Assembly: GCA_030740295.1 (NCBI GenBank)
Contig: JASLXP010000367.1
Coordinates: 1-14,540, forward strand
Source: Planctomycetota bacterium
GTDB taxonomy: Bacteria; Planctomycetota; PUPC01; JACPCR01
Length of the DNA stretch: 14,540 bases
Reading direction: 5' to 3'
Both the position numbers and the translations under genes were made by a program. The notes beneath the pieces are model-generated. The model was given only the letters and a program-made list of their open reading frames with translations, did no database searches and had not been told where the DNA came from. How positions within the stretch are numbered: the first letter of the stretch is position 1; the number at the start of each line of letters is the position of its first letter. Below, piece by piece: positions 1 to 5,072 of the stretch.

Positions 1-1308
1 CCCTGAGTTATGAATTCTCGAAAGCCGTTCACGAAAATCGCCAGACTCGCGGTATTCGGTAATCGTGCCGTAATATTCATCCTCGCCCACTTTGGCGATG
101 GGCCTTGGAATGAGTTCTTCCCGGGCGATTAGTTCATAGAAGAGGGTGCCGATCGCGTAGAAGTCTACCAGGGGGGTGATGCACCTTTCCTCGCTGACGT
201 CGATGTCGTAATCGCCTTCCACGAGGAACAACTCAGGCGCGGTGTACCCGTACGTGCCGCAGTAGGTTGGGCCGTCTTCAGAGCCTTTGGAACCGGGCTG
301 GTGCTGACGATATCGGCAGAGGTCAAAATCGAACATCTTGACTTCCGGCACTTCTGGCGGAGTCAGTTCTCCTGCACCCTTTTCGATTTTCTCGATCGCG
401 GCATCACTGAGCTTCAGCAGAAAATTTCCGGGCTTGATATCGCAGTGAATGATCTGGAAAGGCATCGCTTCCAGATCATTGTGAGCGACATGCCGAAAAT
501 GCCGAAAATAGACGCTGCCCGGGATAACCTGGCGCCACGGTAACCCGACAAATTTGCGAAAGTCTCCGAAGGTATGGATCCCGATATCGCGCCAGTCGTG
601 CAGAAAACTCAATGCCTCGAGGGCACGGGCAACGATGTAGACCGGCAGGTCATCGGAGAATGTGATCCCTTTAGAATTGATGAGATCGTCCACCGTGGCA
701 TCGAGGCGTTCGACTTCAATCGCCTGGATGTCCGGGCACGAATGCCTGGCCAGAAGTTTTACGAACAACCTGGAGCGCTCCGGCGAATGTTCCGCTGCCG
801 ACATGACAAAACACTCTTGCTCGAGCCGTTGTCTCGACCTCAAGAATTTTATGGCTGAAGGCTGATAGACCTGGACGTCCCGTTCATTCGCAAAGCGAGC
901 GAAATGCAAGTGGCCGATGATCGTTTCTTCACATAGGCGTAGATTGGGCTCGCCGAGGACAGACAGGTCCAACAGATGATAATTCTGCAGCAGAGGCGAC
1001 TGGGCCCACCGTGTAGGAAGTGTGTTTTCGACATGAAACAGAAACACACTGACTCCAAATGCATCCATACGTTCGGCGATGTCTTCCGTGCGCAGGGCTG
1101 ACTGGGCATCGCCGCCGTTGGCCACCTCCAGGAGGCAGCCGACTGGCTGATGATTGGGAGCGGCCTCCCACATTTCCCGCTCGTCGTCGAAGAGATGGAA
1201 TTCGAGTCTGTCCGCCGTTACCCGGCCGGGTGCGGTCAGAGCAGAAACAGCCTCGAGCCCGCTTTGTGAAAAGTGAAGCGCGAAGAAGGGGAGGGTGTCG
1301 ATATCCAT
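1..1308 (-). CDS. Serine/threonine protein kinase, 3' end cut by window edge
   Basis: I translated 436 codons from the ATG at 1308 to the left edge without a stop. An in-frame TGA sits two codons upstream, so this is the first possible ATG. The kinase fold is clear. AIKFL carries the ATP-binding lysine (about K154), followed by a helix-C-like EQE (163-165). The catalytic loop HCDIKPGNFLL gives D290, K292 and N295. MFDFDL supplies the metal-binding D327, GTYGYTAPE (351-359) ends the activation segment, and VDFYAIGTLFYEL is the helix-F region. It should phosphorylate Ser/Thr on partner proteins in the cytoplasm. Odd points: HCD replaces HRD (a non-RD kinase), DFD replaces DFG, no GxGxxG loop is visible, and about 47 residues (240-286) lie between helix E and the catalytic loop. 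Residues 1-120 look like a degenerate receiver domain (inference). No strong Shine-Dalgarno is visible. The gene lies 57 nt downstream of a lipoprotein gene on the same strand. Confidence 0.88.
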   Translation of the reverse strand, partial: MDIDTLPFFALHFSQSGLEAVSALTAPGRVTADRLEFHLFDDEREMWEAAPNHQPVGCLLEVANGGDAQSALRTEDIAERMDAFGVSVFLFHVENTLPTRWAQSPLLQNYHLLDLSVLGEPNLRLCEETIIGHLHFARFANERDVQVYQPSAIKFLRSRQRLEQECFVMSAAEHSPERSRLFVKLLARHSCPDIQAIEVERLDATVDDLINSKGITFSDDLPVYIVARALEALSFLHDWRDIGIHTFGDFRKFVGLPWRQVIPGSVYFRHFRHVAHNDLEAMPFQIIHCDIKPGNFLLKLSDAAIEKIEKGAGELTPPEVPEVKMFDFDLCRYRQHQPGSKGSEDGPTYCGTYGYTAPELFLVEGDYDIDVSEERCITPLVDFYAIGTLFYELIAREELIPRPIAKVGEDEYYGTITEYRESGDFRERLSRIHNSG

Positions 1309-1365
1309 AGCTCAAGTGCCGCGAGGGATTTGTTTGTAGTGACACGAGCCACCGCGGACCATTGG

Positions 1366-1893
1366 TCATTGCTCTTCAAGGCGGCGAAAAATCAGGGATT
1401 TGTCCTGGAGAAAATCCTTGTGCCCGATGGACTTCTTGAAGGCGGCATTCAGGGCTTCAGGGGTGGCAGCCTTATGATCTTTGAAAAGTCTGTTTCTGAC
1501 CATTGTCACATGAAGAGTCTTGCCATCCTCGATCGAATACTGGGCAAATGAGTATTCACGTTTTCTGAGATCCTTCTCCAGGTCCTGGAAATTCCAGAAT
1601 CTGGCTTCTCCGATTGATGTGAGGAACATTCGAATGAGAAGTTCTTCAGGCTCGTTCTTGTCATATGCTTTCTTTATCTGCCTTGCCACGATCAGATACT
1701 CCGATTTGTTGAACTGCGAGACAGTCACAAGCATCGCCTCGTCATCCTTTTCCTTCTGGACATATTCCCATAGCCCAAGGAGACTCTCGTCGAATTCATC
1801 CGGGTCAGGATTTGAGAGCGGTACTTTTGAGTTGAGCGGGCACCCACAGATGAGCAGGAGTGACAGGAATGAGAGGAAGCGAATGGAATTCAT
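1366..1893 (-). CDS. Small predicted lipoprotein of unknown function (175 aa)
   Basis: The protein opens with a basic n-region and a hydrophobic stretch (MNSIRFLSFLSLLLICGC), then a lipobox-like LICG-C with the acceptor cysteine at C18. This predicts a lipid-anchored exported protein. The mature part is mostly charged. It begins with an acidic DPDPDEFDESLLGLWEY stretch, and the SLLGLWEY segment recalls small planctomycete lipoproteins and lipocalin-like 'G-W' starts; that resemblance is only suggestive. I do not recognise a catalytic motif. No clear Shine-Dalgarno precedes the ATG at 1893. It lies between the terminator of the EF-hand gene (ending near 1947) and the kinase gene, 57 nt from the latter and on the same strand, so co-transcription with the kinase is plausible. 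The overall reading frame is well supported by the signal peptide; the function is unknown. Confidence 0.75.
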   Translation of the reverse strand: MNSIRFLSFLSLLLICGCPLNSKVPLSNPDPDEFDESLLGLWEYVQKEKDDEAMLVTVSQFNKSEYLIVARQIKKAYDKNEPEELLIRMFLTSIGEARFWNFQDLEKDLRKREYSFAQYSIEDGKTLHVTMVRNRLFKDHKAATPEALNAAFKKSIGHKDFLQDKSLIFRRLEEQ

Positions 1894-1907
1894 TTTTCTG
1901 GGCCAAA

Positions 1908-1933
1908 TCTGAAGATGTGAGCCGACCTTCAGA
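1908..1933 (-). promoter_or_regulatory. 7-bp inverted repeat in the lipoprotein leader
   Basis: TCTGAAG (1908-1914) and CTTCAGA (1927-1933) form a perfect 7-bp inverted repeat with a 12-nt spacer. It lies 14 nt upstream of the lipoprotein start, between that gene and the upstream terminator. It could be an operator or a leader hairpin. No T-run follows on either strand, so it is not a terminator. Chance occurrence is possible. Confidence 0.25.
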
Positions 1934-1946
1934 AGCGCCAGGATAC

Positions 1947-1982
1947 AAAAAAAAACGAGTGAAGCCCGGAGGGCTTCACTCG
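1947..1982 (-). terminator. Rho-independent terminator of the EF-hand gene
   Basis: CGAGTGAAGCCC (1956-1967) and GGGCTTCACTCG (1971-1982) form a perfect 12-bp stem with a 3-nt loop. On the plus strand nine A residues (1947-1955) precede it, so the minus-strand transcript has the stem followed by nine U residues. It begins 25 nt after the stop of the EF-hand gene at 2008. This is a textbook intrinsic terminator and separates that gene from the lipoprotein-kinase pair. Confidence 0.93.
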
Positions 1983-2007
1983 CCGTGCGAGCATTAAGAG
2001 GGTTGCT

Positions 2008-2667
2008 CTAGAGAGTATCTCCGGCGGCATCGCCACCGGGTCGTCCGCCCTTACGTCCACCTTTGTGGGCGCCGTGGCGTTTTTTCCTCTCTTCTCTGGC
2101 CTTTGCCTTTTCTTCATCGTTCAGTGTGCCGTCGCCGTCTGCATCGAACTTCTCGATGAGCTTGGCTTTGACCTTGTCCGGCAGGTCATCAAAGCTCGGA
2201 CGCCTTCCTCCTTTTTCTCCTTCACGTCCTCCTCGGCGTTTCTTTGCTGCTTCTCTGGCGGCAGCGCGTTCTTCCTCGCTCAGTTCGCCGTCACCGTCTT
2301 TGTCGAAACGCTTGAGAGCTTCCTCCTCGAAGTGCTTCTTCCTGGCCTCTCGAGCCGCGGCGCGTTCTTCTTCATTCAGCTTGCCATCGCCATCGGCATC
2401 GAATTTCTTCAATATTTCTTCCTTGCTCGGACGGCCTTTGCCGCCTCGGCGCTTAGGCATGGCCTCTCTCAACGCCATGTGTTCTTCTTTGTTCAGTTTG
2501 CCGTCCCCATCCTTGTCAAACTTCTTCAGCATTTCTTCCTTGCACGGTCTGGGACGCTTGCCAGCACCATCTTCCCCGTCGGCGGGTCTGTCTTGAGCAA
2601 AGAGTGAAGAGCCCAAAAGGAATGAGCCTGCAACTACCAGTCTGCCTAAATTCGATAAAGAGTTCAT
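2008..2667 (-). CDS. Exported EF-hand calcium-binding protein with four DxDGDG loops (219 aa)
   Basis: Four canonical 12-residue EF-hand loops are visible: DKDGDGKLNKEE (51-62), DADGDGKLNEEE (90-101), DKDGDGELSEEE (122-133) and DADGDGTLNDEE (175-186). They probably bind Ca2+. The segments between them are helical and very rich in Lys, Arg, Glu and Ala, and the tail (about 192-215) is Gly/Lys/Arg-rich. The N-terminus MNSLSNLGRLVVAGSFLLGSSLFA is a signal peptide with likely cleavage before Q25, so the protein acts in the periplasm or outside the cell. I place the start at 2667 because GGAGGT lies 5 nt upstream of it. An in-frame ATG at 2685 would put the Shine-Dalgarno inside the gene and add MTWRSD before the signal peptide. 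Planctomycetes encode many such proteins, and the precise role is unknown. The gene ends at a strong intrinsic terminator. I see no clear promoter or terminator in the 258 nt between it and the SH3-like gene upstream. Confidence 0.88.
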   Translation of the reverse strand: MNSLSNLGRLVVAGSFLLGSSLFAQDRPADGEDGAGKRPRPCKEEMLKKFDKDGDGKLNKEEHMALREAMPKRRGGKGRPSKEEILKKFDADGDGKLNEEERAAAREARKKHFEEEALKRFDKDGDGELSEEERAAAREAAKKRRGGREGEKGGRRPSFDDLPDKVKAKLIEKFDADGDGTLNDEEKAKAREERKKRHGAHKGGRKGGRPGGDAAGDTL

Positions 2668-2671
2668 ATCT

Positions 2672-2683
2672 GACCTCCAGGTC
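2672..2683 (-). promoter_or_regulatory. Shine-Dalgarno of the EF-hand gene embedded in a small palindrome
   Basis: The minus-strand sequence GACCTGGAGGTC contains the Shine-Dalgarno GGAGGT 5 nt before the ATG at 2667. The same 12 bases are nearly palindromic and could form a 4-bp GACC/GGUC stem with a UGGA loop, partly hiding the ribosome site. The Shine-Dalgarno decides the start codon; any hairpin control is inference, and so short a stem would be weak. Confidence 0.55.
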
Positions 2684-2925
2684 AAAAGGATAAAAAAATT
2701 GTCTGCCCTCGATTAGCCCTTTACGCAACGAGTATTCCTAAGACGACATCTTCGCAGGGCGTCTTCCGAAATATGCCAGGCTTTTTCTCTAAGGCCGTCG
2801 AGCCCATCAACTTAAATTGCAGACTCAGTCAGATAGCAGACCTGAAAGTATCGTCTCTCAAGCTCAATGAGGAAATCGTGTGGTGGGCGGCGGCACCGGC
2901 GGTGTAGATGGTGACGACAGACTTG

Positions 2926-3360
2926 TCAGGGAGGAGGAGGGACAGGGTCTGGATCCACAGCCCCGTCGGCCGGAGGAGGGACCGGGTCACCTCCATCATT
3001 CACCGGCTCCGGAGCGGGCTCCGGGACGGCAGGCGCCGGCGCGGGTGTTGCTGGATTGTTGGGGGCGGGTGTTCCAATGGCGCTGATCGCCGACCGTGGT
3101 GCGCGGCTTAGAAATGTATCTCGCACCCAGCCTCGCAGCATTTTTCCATTGCTCTTGTCTTCCCAGTGGACGCCTATCCAGCGTCCTTGCCTCGCGGTCT
3201 GGTAGACCATCTGGTCCTTTTTCAAAGTAGCAATCACCTTCATCCCATGGAAAACCTTCACGTCATCTGCACTGACCAACATCGGTATGTATTCGGCGGA
3301 TGCCGAGTTACAGGCGTAGAACAGTGCTGCGAGTGAGAATACCAGATATCGAATTTTCAT
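2926..3360 (-). CDS. Exported SH3-like domain protein with Pro/Ala-rich tail (144 aa)
   Basis: A signal peptide, MKIRYLVFSLAALFYACNSASA, precedes a mature start near EYIPMLV. Residues about 23-85 look like a bacterial SH3-type (SH3b) beta-barrel: VSADDVKVFHGMKVIATL, then KKDQMVYQTARQGRWIGVHW and a closing GWVRDTFLS. Such domains commonly bind peptidoglycan or other envelope ligands. The C-terminal 50 residues are low complexity (PAPAPAVPEPAPEPV, then PVPPP motifs) and may form an extended envelope linker. No catalytic domain is present, so it is probably a structural or targeting protein. The start at 3360 has GGGAGAAG 8 nt upstream. It sits between the cytochrome terminator and the EF-hand gene on the same strand, and may share a transcript with the latter because no terminator is visible between them. 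Confidence 0.78.
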   Translation of the reverse strand: MKIRYLVFSLAALFYACNSASAEYIPMLVSADDVKVFHGMKVIATLKKDQMVYQTARQGRWIGVHWEDKSNGKMLRGWVRDTFLSRAPRSAISAIGTPAPNNPATPAPAPAVPEPAPEPVNDGGDPVPPPADGAVDPDPVPPPP

Positions 3361-3419
3361 CTGCGAGACTTCTCCCTTGAACGATGGATTACAGAAGTTT
3401 GTGAACGGCTTGTCTCACG

Positions 3420-3447
3420 ACAATAGCAGCCGGAGCAAATGCTTCAA
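3420..3447 (-). promoter_or_regulatory. Candidate sigma70-type promoter for the SH3-like gene
   Basis: On the minus strand TTGAAG (-35, 4 of 6 matches) is followed after 16 nt by TATTGT (-10, 4 of 6) with an upstream TGC giving an extended -10. It lies between the cytochrome terminator and the SH3-like gene, about 60 nt before its ATG. The position is right but both boxes are imperfect. Confidence 0.38.
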
Positions 3448-3458
3448 GATCCTGAAAC

Positions 3459-3493
3459 AAAAAAAAGCCCGACAGGCAAGGGCCTGCCGGGCT
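3459..3493 (-). terminator. Rho-independent terminator of the tetraheme cytochrome gene
   Basis: Plus-strand AGCCCGACAGGC (3466-3477) and GCCTGCCGGGCT (3482-3493) form a 12-bp stem with a 4-nt loop. The single mismatch becomes a G-U pair in the minus-strand RNA. Plus-strand As at 3459-3466 give a U-run after the stem on the minus strand. It starts 17 nt past the cytochrome stop at 3511. Confidence 0.92.
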
Positions 3494-3510
3494 CGACTGT
3501 ATGAATGTGG

Positions 3511-4821
3511 TCACTTCAGACTTTTTCCGGCTTTGCTTAAAGCCTGAATGAGTTTCTTCGCGATGGCCTTTTCTTCATCGGTGTAGTCATCAGCGTCGAG
3601 GACATCCTCCTCAATTTGTTCCAGAACACCGTCGACTGCATCCAGCCCGTCATCACTGGCGTTTTCGGCAGCGTCAGCAAATGTGCCGTAGATGGAATCA
3701 ATGGAATTGTATTGCTGCTCGAACGCGTCATAGCCGATGTCCGCGATGGATTCGTCGCCGAACAGTTTCTGCGCCAGCGCGAGCGTTTTGTCTTCGTCGA
3801 AGTTCATTCCATTAATTGTATCCGCCCAGCCGGCAATCTTTGCTGCCCCGGCCTTTGCAGTGGCGCTGAGTTTACCTTTGTCCTCTCCGGCGGCGGATAT
3901 GTCGGCGGCAAGTTTGCTCAGTGTGTCAGCGGCTGAGGCAAGGCCATGACGGAGGAGGAGGGCATGCGTCCGGGCCCGGTCTGCAGCCTCGGCAATGAGC
4001 TCTCCATCTGCGCCGCTGCCAGCATAATCGTCGAGTTGGTTCAAGGATTCTCGCAGGGTCGCTGCCTGCCCGGCTACCCAGGCGGTGACGGTGAACCAGT
4101 CGTCTTTGTCTTTCCAGTGAGGCGGCATCTCATTGCTGTAGTAGGCCAACTCGAAACCGAGAGTGGGGTGGCCTGCCTCGACCATTTTGCTCTCGATGCG
4201 CAGATGGCATGAAACGCAGTTATTCGCACGCATCATGATCTGTTTGGTGTCCCAGAGCCCGGTTGCAGCGAAAAGAGCTTTGCCGTTCTTGTGCTTCGCA
4301 CGCATTTGGTCTGTCCAGCCCTTCTTCGCGTGATCCTCAACCCATTTCTCTGCAGGCCCGTGGCAGGATTCGCAGCTTACTCCACCTTCTATATCGAATT
4401 TGGGACCCTGTAGGCTTTTGTCTTTGTAAGCGACGTAGTCCAACCCCATGTTGTAACGGTTGGCATCTCCGGTGGTGTGGCACGTGAGGCACTTGTCACT
4501 CTTGCTGGGATCGGTGCCGCCGTCGTACGCCTTGAGGATTATTTTGGCATCTTTGTCATGGAGGAGCTTAAAGGCGCCGTTGTGGCTGTCTTTGCTGGCC
4601 CAGACGGTGTATTCGTTGGTCAGGGTGGCACCTGAACGTTTGGCGGATGCGCTTCCATGGCATTTGGCCGCGCTGCAGCTCCCCGCTCCCGTAAACTTGA
4701 ATTTTGTGTTCCCGGCTGCCTGAGCGCTGGAATTAAGCTGGGGCGCAAAGACCACGGCTACGACCAGTGATGCCGCAGCGACCATGGAGCTGACATAAAG
4801 CCATCGGGAAGGTTTCAGCAT
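3511..4821 (-). CDS. Exported tetraheme c-type cytochrome, c554-like (436 aa)
   Basis: A signal anchor or signal peptide (MLKPSRWLYVSSMVAAASLV onward, likely cleaved near SAQA-A) precedes four heme-attachment motifs: CSAAKCH (C49, C54, H55; an unusual CX4CH), CLTCH (111-115), CESCH (150-154) and CVSCH (202-206). H80, H88, H177, H218 and H235 are candidate axial ligands. The EAGHPTLGFEL segment after the last motif is typical of cytochrome c554-related multiheme proteins, so it is probably a periplasmic electron carrier; partner and substrate are unknown. Residues about 240-436 carry no heme motif and look like an Ala/Asp-rich helical domain. The start at 4821 has AAGGAGG 5 nt upstream. The in-frame ATG at 4902 lies upstream of the predicted transcription start and is rejected. 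The gene is divergent from resB, whose product would help attach its hemes. Confidence 0.9.
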   Translation of the reverse strand: MLKPSRWLYVSSMVAAASLVVAVVFAPQLNSSAQAAGNTKFKFTGAGSCSAAKCHGSASAKRSGATLTNEYTVWASKDSHNGAFKLLHDKDAKIILKAYDGGTDPSKSDKCLTCHTTGDANRYNMGLDYVAYKDKSLQGPKFDIEGGVSCESCHGPAEKWVEDHAKKGWTDQMRAKHKNGKALFAATGLWDTKQIMMRANNCVSCHLRIESKMVEAGHPTLGFELAYYSNEMPPHWKDKDDWFTVTAWVAGQAATLRESLNQLDDYAGSGADGELIAEAADRARTHALLLRHGLASAADTLSKLAADISAAGEDKGKLSATAKAGAAKIAGWADTINGMNFDEDKTLALAQKLFGDESIADIGYDAFEQQYNSIDSIYGTFADAAENASDDGLDAVDGVLEQIEEDVLDADDYTDEEKAIAKKLIQALSKAGKSLK

Positions 4822-4873
4822 TCTTGCCTCCTTGTAAAAAATGAGAATTGCCAAATATTCAGAGAGGGGAGTT

Positions 4874-4902
4874 CTTATAAACCCAGAATTGGATTCCGGC
4901 AA
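4874..4902 (-). promoter_or_regulatory. Sigma70-type promoter for the tetraheme cytochrome
   Basis: On the minus strand TTGCCG (-35, 4 of 6) and TATAAG (-10, 5 of 6) are separated by exactly 17 nt. The predicted transcript would begin near 4867, giving a leader of about 45 nt with a strong Shine-Dalgarno before the ATG at 4821. This placement also argues against the longer reading frame from 4902. Confidence 0.6.
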
Positions 4903-5072
4903 GCCTCAAAAACTGGATTCTTGAATGAGTCGTAATCATCGACGCTCGTATTCACTTTCGCTGGTCTGCAAGGCGCGTCAGGCGCGATGCGAACATAGAG
5001 CCGTCTGATACTATTCGCCTCAGCCGCGGCAGCCCCTCGCATCTGGAAACAGGACATTTTCGAAGACCAAGT

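Noticed and set aside
929..1369. 146-codon minus-strand frame over the kinase start
   Set aside because: It is a different frame of the kinase gene and is Arg/Pro/Ser-rich; the kinase frame carries the conserved motifs.
2063..2607. Two plus-strand frames of about 180 codons
   Set aside because: They are antisense to the EF-hand gene; the Ser/Phe-rich translation arises from its repeated Lys/Glu/Asp codons.
2740..2765. 6-bp inverted repeat AAGACG/CGTCTT between the SH3-like and EF-hand genes
   Set aside because: It has a short stem with a 14-nt loop and no T-run; too weak to call as a terminator or operator.
4822..4902. Longer cytochrome start at 4902
   Set aside because: It lies at the -35 box of the predicted promoter, and the strong Shine-Dalgarno and signal peptide point to 4821.
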